A stretch of DNA of 64,000 nucleotides from Alistipes sp. CAG:435 (GCA_000433355.1 FR893169.1:18599-82598), one strand, 5' to 3'. Shown: positions 51,750 to 61,861, counted from the first letter of the stretch. Translations and numbers: made by a program. Notes: a model not told the origin generated them from the sequence alone.

Positions 51750-54700
51750 ATGAGCAAATCACACTTCCTTTTGTGTTCGATTGCCGTTTTGCTGTTTCTG
51801 ACAGGACTCAGCGCATCAGCGCAGGTACTGTCGTTCAACGGAAAGGTGATCGACAAGACAGGGCAGCCGGTAATAGGAGCCGCTGTCGTGAACACAAGCG
51901 ATCGTTCGGTCGGGACAATAACCGATGTGGACGGAACGTTCACTTTGGCAGCCGCCAAAGGTGACATACTGGAGATTTCGTCACTGGGTTACACGACAAC
52001 CAAGGTGACCGTGGGTGAAAGTGGCGACATCACTGTCATACTTCAGGAAGACTCTGAATTTCTGAGCGAAGCAGTTGTCGTGGGCTACGGAACAATCAAA
52101 AAGAAAGATCTGACAGGAGCGGTCGCGTCCGTTTCGGACAAGGATCTCAAGGACACCCCTGTCGCCAATGTCGGACAGGCACTTCAAGGCAAGGTCTCCG
52201 GTGTGTATATTCTTGACTCCGGAAAACCTGGGGACAATGTCACGATGAAGATCAGAGGTCTGGGCACAATCAATGACAGTGATCCGCTTGTGGTCATCGA
52301 CGGAGTCCCGACAGATTTGGGACTGACTTCGCTCAACACAGCGGACATCGACAGGATCGATGTCCTGAAAGATGCGTCCGCCACGGCCATCTACGGATCA
52401 CGCGGTGCCAACGGTGTCGTGATGGTGACCACCAAAAGAGGCTCCAACGGTGACGGCAAAGTCAGCGTCAACGCCAACTGGGCGATCCAGAATGTAACAT
52501 ATATTCCTGAAATGCTTGACGCCGCAGGCTTCGCAGCCTATTCCAACGACATGTTGAGCAACGCGGGACTGGCCACAAATCCGGCATGGAGCAATCCTGA
52601 GACTCTCGGCAAGGGTACGGACTGGATCAACGAGATCCTTCACACGGGCAAGATGCAAAACTACACTGTAAGTTATTCCGGTGGTAACGAGAAAGCCCGC
52701 TACTACATCTCAGGAGGATTCCTTGACCAGAAAGGAATCGTCAAGACAGTCGGCTACAGAAGGTTCACATTCCAGAACAACAACGACGCTCAAGTCCTGA
52801 AATGGCTGAAGTTCTCCAACAACATCACATTCTCGGCAGACGTTAAGGAGAGCGGTTTATATTCTATATCCAGTGCGATGAACAAGGAGAGCGGTTCATA
52901 TTCAATATCCAGTGCGATGAACGCCCTGCCTACCCAGGAAGTCAAGAATGCCGACGGCAGCTGGAGCGGTCCGGAGGGGACATCCTACTGGTATGGTGAT
53001 GTCAGGAATCCTGTCGGTCCCCTCTACACCAACTCGAACAAGACCAACGGCTACAACTTCCTTGGAAACATCTCAGCGGAGATAACATTCGCGAAGTGGT
53101 TGAGATTCAAAAGCACTTTCGGCTACGACGCCAAGATGTGGTTCAACGACAACATCTCGTACGCCTATGACTACAAGCCTTCCGCCGTGGAGGAGACAAC
53201 ACGTTACCAGGACTCGAACAAAGCCTTCACATACTTGTGGGACAATTACTTCACCTTCGACCACACGTTCAAAGGAAAGCACAGTCTCAATGTGATGGCC
53301 GGTACTTCCGCACAATGGAACGACGCTTCGGGGATCAACGCCACCAAGGCCGGATTCCTTTTCTCCAATGTCCACGAGTTTGACAACGGAACCGTCAACA
53401 AATCAATCGGCGGAGCGTCAAGCGACTGGGCGATGATGTCCTTTATGGCCAGACTCAATTACTCTTACGACGACAGATACCTTCTCACAGCCACGATGCG
53501 CCGCGACGGTTCCTCAAGATTCGGTCCAAGCCACAGATGGGGTAACTTTCCGTCAGCCTCGGCGGCCTGGAGACTGTCCAAGGAGAATTGGTTCCCTAAG
53601 AATATTCTTGTCAACGACATAAAACTGCGCGCCGGCTACGGCGTGACCGGAAACGACAAGATCGGCTCATACGCCTACATCCAGACCTACAACACAGGCA
53701 CTTACATTTTCGGCGACGACATCGTCACCACCCTCATGGCCAAGTCCATGGCTAATCCGTCAATCCACTGGGAGGAAGTGCGTCAGGCCAATATCGGTCT
53801 CGACCTGTCCATGTGGCAGTCACGTGTCAACCTGTCGGTCGATGCATATCTGAAGAACACCGCCGACATGCTTGTCAAGGCGGCGATTCCTATCACTTCC
53901 GGCTACGAGGACACAACCACGACCTACACGAACGCGGGCAAAGTCCGCAACAGCGGCTTCGAGTTCACCCTCAACACGATCAACTTCGACAGCACAGGAG
54001 ACGGGTTCAGATGGGAGACATCACTGACAGCCACATGGAACAGAAACAAGATCGTAAGCCTCAACAGTGACACACCGCTTTACCAGAACGAGACTGGCGG
54101 TGCCTACATCACGATGCAGAAGAACGGCAAACCGATCAATGTGTTTTATGGCTATGTGGCCGACGGGATATTCCAGACACAGGAAGAAGTTGACAATCAT
54201 GCTTTTCAGGAGAACTCCACAGCACCTGGCGACATCCGCTTCAAAGATCTCAACAACGATGGCGTGATCAACGAGGAAGACAGGACAATCATCGGCAACC
54301 CTAATCCCGATTGGCTGTTCTCAATGACGAACAATTTCTATTTCAAGGGATTCGACCTTACTGTTTTCCTTCAGGGCGTAACCGGCAACGAGATATTCAA
54401 CGCTGTGGGCATCGGCAACGAAGGAATGGCCAGCGCGCACAATCAGACGGCATCCGTAAAGTACCGCTGGACCGGCTACGGGACCAGCACCAGCATGCCG
54501 CGGGCTGTCTATGGCGACCCGAACCACAACGCCAGAATCTCCGACAGATTCGTGGAAAACGGCTCTTACCTCAGGGTAAAGAACATCACTTTAGGCTACA
54601 CATTCCCTAAGACTCTTCTGAAAAAAGCGAACATTGACAGTGCGAGGATATTCCTCTCCTGCGAGAACGCTCTGACCCTGACGAATTATTCCGGCTTCGA

Positions 54701-54785
54701 TCCGGAGGTCGGCATCAACGGGATTGATTGGAACATCTACCCGCTGTCACGTACTTTCAGCCTCGGTCTCAACTTTAATTTCTAA
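51750..54785 (+). CDS. susC: SusC-type TonB-dependent outer-membrane transporter
   Basis: 1011 residues, start at 51750 (MSKSHFLLCSIAVLLF) giving a good signal peptide. A carboxypeptidase-regulatory-like domain (about 27-105) is followed by the plug with VVVGYGTIKKKDLTGAVASV and VIDGVPTDLGLTSLN ... DVLKDASATAIYGSRGANGV, then a 22-strand barrel ending in LGLNFNF with terminal Phe. It imports oligosaccharides captured by SusD. A 39-bp tandem duplication (52845-52922) repeats ESGxYSISSAMN. Neighbouring GH66 and GH97 genes suggest alpha-1,6-glucan oligosaccharides. Confidence 0.93.
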   Translation: MSKSHFLLCSIAVLLFLTGLSASAQVLSFNGKVIDKTGQPVIGAAVVNTSDRSVGTITDVDGTFTLAAAKGDILEISSLGYTTTKVTVGESGDITVILQEDSEFLSEAVVVGYGTIKKKDLTGAVASVSDKDLKDTPVANVGQALQGKVSGVYILDSGKPGDNVTMKIRGLGTINDSDPLVVIDGVPTDLGLTSLNTADIDRIDVLKDASATAIYGSRGANGVVMVTTKRGSNGDGKVSVNANWAIQNVTYIPEMLDAAGFAAYSNDMLSNAGLATNPAWSNPETLGKGTDWINEILHTGKMQNYTVSYSGGNEKARYYISGGFLDQKGIVKTVGYRRFTFQNNNDAQVLKWLKFSNNITFSADVKESGLYSISSAMNKESGSYSISSAMNALPTQEVKNADGSWSGPEGTSYWYGDVRNPVGPLYTNSNKTNGYNFLGNISAEITFAKWLRFKSTFGYDAKMWFNDNISYAYDYKPSAVEETTRYQDSNKAFTYLWDNYFTFDHTFKGKHSLNVMAGTSAQWNDASGINATKAGFLFSNVHEFDNGTVNKSIGGASSDWAMMSFMARLNYSYDDRYLLTATMRRDGSSRFGPSHRWGNFPSASAAWRLSKENWFPKNILVNDIKLRAGYGVTGNDKIGSYAYIQTYNTGTYIFGDDIVTTLMAKSMANPSIHWEEVRQANIGLDLSMWQSRVNLSVDAYLKNTADMLVKAAIPITSGYEDTTTTYTNAGKVRNSGFEFTLNTINFDSTGDGFRWETSLTATWNRNKIVSLNSDTPLYQNETGGAYITMQKNGKPINVFYGYVADGIFQTQEEVDNHAFQENSTAPGDIRFKDLNNDGVINEEDRTIIGNPNPDWLFSMTNNFYFKGFDLTVFLQGVTGNEIFNAVGIGNEGMASAHNQTASVKYRWTGYGTSTSMPRAVYGDPNHNARISDRFVENGSYLRVKNITLGYTFPKTLLKKANIDSARIFLSCENALTLTNYSGFDPEVGINGIDWNIYPLSRTFSLGLNFNF
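52845..52922 (+). repeat. 39-bp in-frame tandem duplication in susC
   Basis: Two 13-codon units, 52845-52883 and 52884-52922, encode KESGLYSISSAMN and KESGSYSISSAMN. They differ by two bases. The units lie in the N-terminal third of the barrel, probably a loop or strand hairpin. Confidence 0.92.
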
Positions 54786-56278
54786 TGAATATGAACAACT
54801 TAAAGATCACAATACTTGGTTTGGCAGGCTTGGCGATGACTTCCTGCTCCGGATTTCTTGACAGTTTTCCGTCATACGCCGTGGACCCATCCGTCTCAGT
54901 CACTGACTCCGTCGCCATCGCCTTGACAAACGGATGCTACGTGCCGCTGCAATCCTCAAACCTTTACAATCAAAGAATATGGTCACTCGACATCATCGCC
55001 GGAAACTCCGAGGTTGGAGCCGGTGGGGGTGACGATGGAATCGAGACCGTCCAATGCGCTAATTTCGCAGCTGACGCGTCCAACGGATTCGCGCTTTACA
55101 TCTGGAGATCTCCTTGGGTAGGAATAGGACAGTGCAACACCGCGATAGAATCCATTCTTGGAGAAGGAAACCAGACCAGCGATGCCATCAAGAACCGTTC
55201 GCTCGGCGAGGCTTATTTCCTCAGGGCACACTATTACTACATTCTCACACGTCTGTTCGGAGGTGTCCCACTTGTGCTCACCCCGCACAAGGCCAACGAA
55301 TCCACAGATGCGGCAAGAGCCTCTCTTGACGACTGTTACGCTCAGATCATCAGCGACTGCAAGGCCGCCATTGATCTCCTGCCCGAGAAAAGGACATATT
55401 CAGGAGCGGACTACAACCGGGCCAGCAAGGACGCGGCATTGGCCATGCTGGCAGACATCTACCTGACATACAATCCGTCCGAGCACTACGGCGAGGTTCA
55501 GAACCTCTGCTCACAGGTGGAGGCTTTGGGCTATGACCTGAGCAAGTATGATTTCGCGGACAATTTCGGAGCGAAGGCCGAGACCAGCCAAGAGGCCTTA
55601 TTCACGGTAGGATATTCAGGAAGCACCCAGTACGACTTCTGGGGTGGCAGCAACCAAAGTTCATGGCTATCCACCTTCATGGGTCCGAGAAACTCGGGAA
55701 TGGTCGCAGGATCATACGGATGGAACCAGCCTACCGCAGAGTTCATGAGCCAATGGGAAGAGGGTGACCTCAGGAAGGACGTGACCGTCTTCTACAACGG
55801 ATGTCCGGCCTTCGACGGAATCGAGTACAAGTCATCTTGGTCCAACACAGGTTATAATGTGCGTAAGTTTCTGGTCACCAAGTCATACTCTCCGGAATAC
55901 AACACGAATGCGGCGGATTTTGTCGTGTACCGTTTCGCGGATGTCCTACTTATGAAAGCCGAGGCTCTGAACGAGCAGGGCAAGACGGACGAGGCCGCGG
56001 AACCTTTGAACATCGTAAGAAAACGTGCCGGGCTCAACCCGATTCCTTCAGGAAAGACAAAGGAGGAAATGAGGGAGATCATCATCCACGAGCGCAGGAT
56101 GGAACTAGCTTTCGAGGGTCACAGATGGTTTGACATCATCCGGCTCGACAAGGGACAGTACGCCCTCGATTTCTTTGCCGGAATCGGCAAGAAAGCCACC
56201 AAGGACAGGCTGCTTCTGCCTATCCCTCTGACGGAGATGGACTCCAACAACCTGATGGAGCAAAACCCTGGATATTAA
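54785..56278 (+). CDS. susD: SusD-family outer-membrane glycan-binding lipoprotein
   Basis: 497 residues with lipobox LAMTSC (Cys about 21). The fold has the SusD TPR core: residues 85-140 contain YIWRSPWVGIGQCNTAI, followed by SLGEAYFLRAHYYYILTRLFG and GGVPLV. The C-terminal RagB/SusD domain includes ALNEQGKTDEAAEPLNIVRK and ERRMELAFEGHRWFDIIRL. It caps the SusC barrel and hands over glycan. The start is coupled to the susC stop (TAATG). Confidence 0.94.
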   Translation: MNMNNLKITILGLAGLAMTSCSGFLDSFPSYAVDPSVSVTDSVAIALTNGCYVPLQSSNLYNQRIWSLDIIAGNSEVGAGGGDDGIETVQCANFAADASNGFALYIWRSPWVGIGQCNTAIESILGEGNQTSDAIKNRSLGEAYFLRAHYYYILTRLFGGVPLVLTPHKANESTDAARASLDDCYAQIISDCKAAIDLLPEKRTYSGADYNRASKDAALAMLADIYLTYNPSEHYGEVQNLCSQVEALGYDLSKYDFADNFGAKAETSQEALFTVGYSGSTQYDFWGGSNQSSWLSTFMGPRNSGMVAGSYGWNQPTAEFMSQWEEGDLRKDVTVFYNGCPAFDGIEYKSSWSNTGYNVRKFLVTKSYSPEYNTNAADFVVYRFADVLLMKAEALNEQGKTDEAAEPLNIVRKRAGLNPIPSGKTKEEMREIIIHERRMELAFEGHRWFDIIRLDKGQYALDFFAGIGKKATKDRLLLPIPLTEMDSNNLMEQNPGY

Positions 56279-56298
56279 TAAATAAACTGGATTATACA

Positions 56299-57792
56299 AT
56301 GAAAAAATCGATAATGACCGCCGCCGCGGCACTCTGTCTGGGCATTGCATGCTCCTGCTCGGAAGAGGATTACAAGACTGTCGATCCATCCGCCGGGAAT
56401 ATTCTTGAAATGACCGCTTCCGGAACGGAGATCAAGCTCGACGAGAAAAAAGCCGACAGCGAAGCTTTGGCGTTGAATTGGACGACAGGCACCAACAAAG
56501 GCACAGGCAACGCCATCACCTACACTTTCGAGATGGCTCTGAAAGACTCCGACTACTCCTCCGGCTACAAGGAGGAACTCGGAAGGAAAGCATATTCAAA
56601 GACTTGGACAGCAAAGGCGTTGAATGACTTCCTAAAGTCGAACTTCGGTGCCCAAAGCGGTGTCAAGGCATCTTACAAGGCCAGGGTGACCGCTTCCGTG
56701 GCTGAATATGACGATTTAGCCCAAGAGTCGTCAGTGGAGTTCACAGTGACTCCTTACGAGCCTGTCAGCACGACACTTTACATGATCGGAGGAGCGGCAC
56801 CCAACGGTTGGTCCGCAGACAACGCCACCGAGCTGACACGCACGTCCACCGGCGTGTTCTCTTGGACAGGAACGCTGAACGAGGGAGAACTTAAGTTCAT
56901 CACCACCTCGGGACAGTTCTGGCCGGCATACGTCAGGGAAGGCTCGGACGCTTCGGGAAAGACACTTAGGTACTTCTCAGAACAGCCGTCAGATGACCTT
57001 GACCTCAAGTTCAATATCCCGGAGGCACGAGGCTACAAGATCACCGCCGACATACTCAACCTGACATTCACACTTGAAGAGGCGGATGTCAACAAACCGC
57101 CATACGACGCAATCTACTTTGTCGGCGATCCGACCGGCTGGTCATTCGTCAGGATGACGCAGGATCCTGTCAATCCTTTCGTGTTCCGTTATGGAACAGA
57201 GTTCACCAGCGGCGGAGAGTTCAAGTTCGGCACATCCGACGGCTCATGGGAAAACATGTACAAGGCCTCTGAAGAGAGTGCCTCCATCAAGAACACCGGC
57301 GTGCAGTTCGTGAAAGGCTTTGATCCGGATCCTAAATGGAAGATAAATGACGAGGAGACCGGAAAGGCCTACAAGATCGCCTTTGACATCACTCCTGGAA
57401 AAGAGAGCATGAACTGCGTTGAGTTCGTCCCTTACGAATCGCTCTGGCTCATCGGTTCCGCCGCTCCTCACGGATGGTCGCTGGACGACGCCGCATCCGA
57501 TGACAAATGCAGGCTCAAGGCAGGTGATGACAAATATATTCTTACATGGACAGGAGATCTCTCCGCAGGCGAGATGAAGATCAGCTGCGAGCTCAAGAGA
57601 GAGTGGGACGGATGCTGGTTCATGCCGACGTCAGCCAACAAGCCATTCAACACTGTCTCCGATGAGGTCATCTCGTTCGTGGACAGCAATAAGGATTCCG
57701 GAGTGGACCGTAAATGGATTGTTGAGAACGCCGGCAACTACACAATTACTGTAAACCAGCTGGCGGAGACCATCACCATCGTGAAAAACTAA
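56299..57792 (+). CDS. susE: SusE/SusF-type surface glycan-binding lipoprotein
   Basis: 497 residues, lipobox IACSC (Cys about 20). An N-terminal SusE domain (about 35-155) has the pattern LNWTTGTNKGTGNAITYTFE. Three starch-binding-like beta modules follow, each opening with a similar strand: LYMIGGAAPNGWS (about 160), IYFVGDPTGWS (about 271) and LWLIGSAAPHGWS (about 382). The conserved Trp suggests glycan contact. It would hold alpha-glucan at the surface next to SusD. Whether it is orthologous to SusE or SusF cannot be decided; GH66 follows after 11 bp. Confidence 0.86.
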   Translation: MKKSIMTAAAALCLGIACSCSEEDYKTVDPSAGNILEMTASGTEIKLDEKKADSEALALNWTTGTNKGTGNAITYTFEMALKDSDYSSGYKEELGRKAYSKTWTAKALNDFLKSNFGAQSGVKASYKARVTASVAEYDDLAQESSVEFTVTPYEPVSTTLYMIGGAAPNGWSADNATELTRTSTGVFSWTGTLNEGELKFITTSGQFWPAYVREGSDASGKTLRYFSEQPSDDLDLKFNIPEARGYKITADILNLTFTLEEADVNKPPYDAIYFVGDPTGWSFVRMTQDPVNPFVFRYGTEFTSGGEFKFGTSDGSWENMYKASEESASIKNTGVQFVKGFDPDPKWKINDEETGKAYKIAFDITPGKESMNCVEFVPYESLWLIGSAAPHGWSLDDAASDDKCRLKAGDDKYILTWTGDLSAGEMKISCELKREWDGCWFMPTSANKPFNTVSDEVISFVDSNKDSGVDRKWIVENAGNYTITVNQLAETITIVKN

Positions 57793-57803
57793 CGTAAGAA
57801 ACC

Positions 57804-59570
57804 ATGCGTTACAGAATGTTTACAGAATTGATCTTGACAGGCACCATGCTTCTCACGGGTGCCTGTCAGAAAGAGAAAGGCTACACTGGATTCATGAAGC
57901 CGTCCGACGGGGAGGAGACCGTGATTTCAGTCAGGACTGACAAAGCTGCTTACAAGCCAGGCGAGACTATCAGATTCACCGCCTCCGCGACTCCCGGAGC
58001 TGACGTGTATGTCAGATACATGCATCTGGGCAAAGTCGTCAGTGAACAACCACTCAATTCATCGGAATGGAGCTGGACCGCACCGTCCGGGAACTACAAA
58101 GGGTACATGGCCGAGGTTTACAAAACCACATCGGCCGGCGAGAAAATCCTTGGAACTGTAGGAATCGACGTGTCCAGCGACTGGGCCAGATTTCCTCGTT
58201 ACGGATTCCTTTCCAGTTTCGATGTCATGAGTGAAACCGCCGTCAACAACATCATCGGCAACCTTAACCGCTATCACATCAACGGAGTACAATTTCAGGA
58301 CTGGCATTGGAAGCACCATTGGCCGTTGGGCGGGACACGTGACAACCCTCTTGAGACCTACAAGGACATCGCAAGCAGGAACACGTCCCTGACAACACTC
58401 AAGAACTACATCTCTGCCATCCACAGCCACGGAATGAAAGCCATCTTTTACAACCTTTGCTTCGGCGCTCTTGACGACGCGGCACAGGATGGAGTGAAGG
58501 AGAGCTGGTACATATTCAACGACAATGGCAGAAACAACAAGGATATGCACGCCCTGTCCGCTCCTTTCAAAAGTTCAATCTTCCTTGTCAACCCTGACAA
58601 TCCACAGTGGCAGGAATATATAGGCGAAAAGACCGACGATGTCTATTCCGTGCTTGATTTCGATGGTTATCAGATTGACCAGCTGGGGTATAGAGGCACG
58701 AGGTACGACTATGACGGCAACACCGTTGACCTGCCGGCCGGCTATGCTTCCTTCATCAATGCGATGAAATCAAGGCAACCAGCCAAGGATCTTATAATGA
58801 ACGCCGTTTCCGGCTATGGAGCCGAACGGATCTTAGGAACAGGCAAAATGGCCTTCGCCTACGATGAGATGTGGGGGGACGAAGCCGACTTCACTGACCT
58901 CAAGACCCACATCGAAGACAACAACCGGTTCAGCGGGAACGGCATAAGCACAGTCTTCGCCGCCTACATGAACTACGGTAAGGCTGGAAGTCTCGGATCG
59001 TTTAACGCCCCTGGTGTCATCATCACAGACGCGGTGATGTTCGCCCTTGGAGGCTCACATCTGGAGTTAGGCGAGCACATGCTTTGCAATGAATATTTCC
59101 CCAACAGCAGCCTCGGCATGACAACCGAGCTTCAGAACGCAATGGTAGCCTACTATGATTTCATGACGGCCTACGAAAACCTGCTCCGCGACGGAGGAGA
59201 GTTCAATGACGTGGAAGTCACTTCGGCTGACGGCAAGCTTGGCATCAAGCCCTGGGCTCCTGAAAGGGGAAAAGCGATAACCCTATGCAGAAAAGTAGGC
59301 GATCGTCAGGTAGTCCACATCCTAAACTTCACTCAGGCCAACTCTTTGAGCTGGAGGGATATGGATGGCACAATGCCGGAGCCTGCACAGATCAGCGAAG
59401 CATCGGTCGACATCAATGTGACAGGCAATATCTCCTCAGTCTGGATGGCCTCGCCCGACATTGACGGAGGCGCGTGCAAGAAACTGGATTTCAAGCAGAA
59501 CAGTGGCAAGGTCCGCATCACGATGCCTTCTTTGAAATATTGGAATATGATTGTTTTGGAATATGAATAG
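57804..59570 (+). CDS. GH66 dextranase-type lipoprotein
   Basis: 588 residues, lipobox LLTGAC (Cys about 21), so surface or outer-membrane bound. An N-terminal beta domain (about 35-115) precedes the (beta/alpha)8 core: ARFPRYGFLSSFD, then VQFQDWHWKHHWPLGG, LDFDGYQIDQLGYRG with the probable nucleophile D near 290 and FAYDEMWGDEADF with the probable acid E near 355. GH66 contains endo-dextranases and cycloisomaltooligosaccharide glucanotransferases; length and lack of extra modules favour dextranase. It should cut alpha-1,6-glucan before uptake. Its stop overlaps the GH97 start by 8 bp. Confidence 0.88.
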   Translation: MRYRMFTELILTGTMLLTGACQKEKGYTGFMKPSDGEETVISVRTDKAAYKPGETIRFTASATPGADVYVRYMHLGKVVSEQPLNSSEWSWTAPSGNYKGYMAEVYKTTSAGEKILGTVGIDVSSDWARFPRYGFLSSFDVMSETAVNNIIGNLNRYHINGVQFQDWHWKHHWPLGGTRDNPLETYKDIASRNTSLTTLKNYISAIHSHGMKAIFYNLCFGALDDAAQDGVKESWYIFNDNGRNNKDMHALSAPFKSSIFLVNPDNPQWQEYIGEKTDDVYSVLDFDGYQIDQLGYRGTRYDYDGNTVDLPAGYASFINAMKSRQPAKDLIMNAVSGYGAERILGTGKMAFAYDEMWGDEADFTDLKTHIEDNNRFSGNGISTVFAAYMNYGKAGSLGSFNAPGVIITDAVMFALGGSHLELGEHMLCNEYFPNSSLGMTTELQNAMVAYYDFMTAYENLLRDGGEFNDVEVTSADGKLGIKPWAPERGKAITLCRKVGDRQVVHILNFTQANSLSWRDMDGTMPEPAQISEASVDINVTGNISSVWMASPDIDGGACKKLDFKQNSGKVRITMPSLKYWNMIVLEYE

Positions 59571-61734
59571 AAAAACTTTGATTCGCGCCCTCGCGGTGGT
59601 TTTCGCGACAGCGCTGACTTTTGGAGGCACGGCATACGCCGGAAACGCCAATGACGGTCGTCCGACCGTGGAGAAATCCGAATCCCTGATTTCTCCGAAC
59701 GGCAACCTCAAACTTGAGTTCAGACTTCAAGACGGAGACAAGCCACGTTACAAACTGTCCTACAAAGACAAGGTTGTGGTTGATTGGAGCCGCATGGGAT
59801 TCCAGCTTGATGACAGTGGACTCTTCGACTGGTTCGAGCTTGCGGATGTCTCCAGAAGTACCACAGATGAGACCTGGAATCCTGTCTGGGGTGAGGAAAG
59901 CACGATAAGAAACCACTATAACGAACTGGCCGTCACCTTGAGGCAGACTTCAAGCGACAGACGTATGGTAGTCAGATTCAGGTTGTTTGACGACGGTCTC
60001 GGATTCAGGTACGAGTTCCCTGACCAAAACAATCTGGTGTATTTCGTGATAAGTGATGAACTGACCGACTTCTCCATGACATGCGACCACACGGCATGGT
60101 GGATTCCCGGAGACTACGACACTCAGGAATATGACTACACCAGATCCCGCCTGTCCGAAATCCGCAGGTTGATGGAAGCCTCCATCACAGACAACCTCTC
60201 ACAGACCTCCTTCTCCCCTACCGGAGTGCAGACATCACTTCAACTCAAGACTGACGACGGGATCTACATGAATATTCATGAGGCGGCTCTTGTGAACTAT
60301 CCAGCCATGCATCTGGATCTGGATGACAAGAACATGGTGTTCCACGCGCATCTGACGCCATCCCCAACCGGAGAGAAAGCCTACATGCAGACTCCATGCA
60401 CGACACCGTGGAGGACAATCATTGTCTCTGACGATGCCCGTGACATCCTCGCGTCACGCATCACCTTAAATCTCAACGAGCCTTGCAAGATCGAGGACAC
60501 ATCGTGGATCCATCCTTGCAAGTATGTCGGTGTCTGGTGGGAGATGATCACCGGCAAGAGTTCTTGGGCCTACACTGATGACCTCCGCAGCGTACACCTT
60601 ACGACCGATGACCTGACAAAGGTGAAGCCTAACGGAAAGCATGGAGCGAACACGGCCAATGTCAAGAGATACATCGACTTCGCCGCCGAAAACGGATTCG
60701 ACGGCGTGCTTGTGGAAGGCTGGAACATCGGATGGGAGGACTGGTACGGACACATGAAGGAAGACGTGTTCGATTTCGTGACCCCATACCCTGATTTCGA
60801 TGTGGAAGGCATCGAAAGATACGCAAAGGAGAAAGGCGTGAAGATGATCATGCACCATGAGACCTCGGCTTCGCCACGCAACTACGAGCGTCAGCTTGAC
60901 ACCGCCTACAAGTTCATGAGGGAGCATGGCTACGACGCCGTCAAATCAGGTTACGTCGGAGACATGATCCAGAAAGGGAACAATCACTACAACCAGTGGA
61001 TGGTCAACCATTACCTGTATGCAGTGCGGAAGGCCGCTGACTACCACATCATGGTCAACGCCCACGAGGCTGTCCGTCCTACCGGTCTTTGCCGCACGTA
61101 CCCGAACCTTATCGGCAACGAGTCCGCGAGAGGCACAGAGTACCAGGCGTTCGGTGGCTCCAAGCCGTTCCACGTCTCAGTCCTTCCTTTCACCAGACTC
61201 ATCGGCGGTCCTATGGATTATACCCCGGGAATCTTCGAGATGAACATCTCCAAGATCAATCCAGAGAACAACTCGCACGCTAACTGCACGATAGCCAACC
61301 AGCTCGGCATCTATGTGGTGATGAGTTCCCCGCTCCAGATGGCCGCTGACCTTCCCGAGAACTACGAGCGGTTCCCTGACGCGTTCAAATTCATCAAGGA
61401 TGTGGCCATCGACTGGTCTGAAAGCCGCTATCTGGAGGCTGAGCCAGGGGAATATATCACCGTGGCCCGCAAGGCCAAAGACACAGGCAAGTGGTTCGTC
61501 GGCAACGTGACCGGCGAGAAGGCGCACGAGTCCGTGATCAGATTCGATTTCCTCGATCCAGGCAAGACCTACATCGCCACTATCTACGCAGACGCCCCAG
61601 ATGCGGACTACAAGACCAACCCACAGGCCTATACCATCCGCACGATGAAATGCAAGAGCAAGACCATCCTCAAGCAGAAGGCTGTCGAAGGTGGCGGGTT
61701 CGCGATTTCCTTTGAAGAAGTCGGTGGGAAATAA
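59563..61734 (+). CDS. GH97 alpha-glucosidase-type glycoside hydrolase
   Basis: 723 residues from MNRKTLIRALAVVF with a signal peptide (cleavage near TAYAG, about 27), so periplasmic like SusB. An N-terminal beta-supersandwich (about 40-300) precedes the catalytic barrel: FDGVLVEGWNIGWEDWY, MIMHHETSASPRNYE with a Glu near 433, VNAHEAVRPTGLCRTYPN with a Glu near 503, and GNESARGTEYQAFGG. The Glu in the HHET position is the mark of inverting alpha-glucosidases; retaining GH97 galactosidases have Asp elsewhere. It would release glucose from imported isomaltooligosaccharides. Confidence 0.92.
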   Translation: MNRKTLIRALAVVFATALTFGGTAYAGNANDGRPTVEKSESLISPNGNLKLEFRLQDGDKPRYKLSYKDKVVVDWSRMGFQLDDSGLFDWFELADVSRSTTDETWNPVWGEESTIRNHYNELAVTLRQTSSDRRMVVRFRLFDDGLGFRYEFPDQNNLVYFVISDELTDFSMTCDHTAWWIPGDYDTQEYDYTRSRLSEIRRLMEASITDNLSQTSFSPTGVQTSLQLKTDDGIYMNIHEAALVNYPAMHLDLDDKNMVFHAHLTPSPTGEKAYMQTPCTTPWRTIIVSDDARDILASRITLNLNEPCKIEDTSWIHPCKYVGVWWEMITGKSSWAYTDDLRSVHLTTDDLTKVKPNGKHGANTANVKRYIDFAAENGFDGVLVEGWNIGWEDWYGHMKEDVFDFVTPYPDFDVEGIERYAKEKGVKMIMHHETSASPRNYERQLDTAYKFMREHGYDAVKSGYVGDMIQKGNNHYNQWMVNHYLYAVRKAADYHIMVNAHEAVRPTGLCRTYPNLIGNESARGTEYQAFGGSKPFHVSVLPFTRLIGGPMDYTPGIFEMNISKINPENNSHANCTIANQLGIYVVMSSPLQMAADLPENYERFPDAFKFIKDVAIDWSESRYLEAEPGEYITVARKAKDTGKWFVGNVTGEKAHESVIRFDFLDPGKTYIATIYADAPDADYKTNPQAYTIRTMKCKSKTILKQKAVEGGGFAISFEEVGGK

Positions 61735-61755
61735 CCAGCTGATTGTCAAGCCGAA

Positions 61756-61797
61756 AAGAAACCGTCTTTGGTCCATTCAGACCAAAGACGGTTTCTT
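61756..61797 (+). terminator. Strong intrinsic terminator at the end of the PUL
   Basis: An 18-bp perfect stem (61756-61773 with 61780-61797) around the 6-nt loop CATTCA, followed by T-rich sequence (TTATTTCTC). It is the best terminator in the window and is symmetrical enough to work also for the convergent lipoprotein gene. Confidence 0.9.
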
Positions 61798-61861
61798 ATT
61801 TCTCTGATATTAAACTTATTACCAATCACACTGCATGCCAAAAGCAGACTCGTGACAGATT

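Noticed and set aside
51661..51750. Housekeeping promoter directly before susC
   Set aside because: The only similar word, ending GCTTTG near 51668, lacks the TA of TAnnTTTG.
53209..53216. A further CACGTTAC in susC (and another near 59744 in the GH97 gene)
   Set aside because: Both are in coding sequence, read as Arg-Tyr codons, and have no inverted-repeat arms. About two chance copies of an octamer are expected in 64 kb on both strands.
51750..61734. Different CATG and GAATAT frequency in the PUL as evidence of recent transfer
   Set aside because: GH97 has 17 CATG in 2.2 kb while tamL, pfkA and cinA have none that I can see, but other core genes such as rsh and the Ig-like gene also contain many. 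The contrast may reflect strand and amino-acid use. A genome-wide compositional test would be needed.
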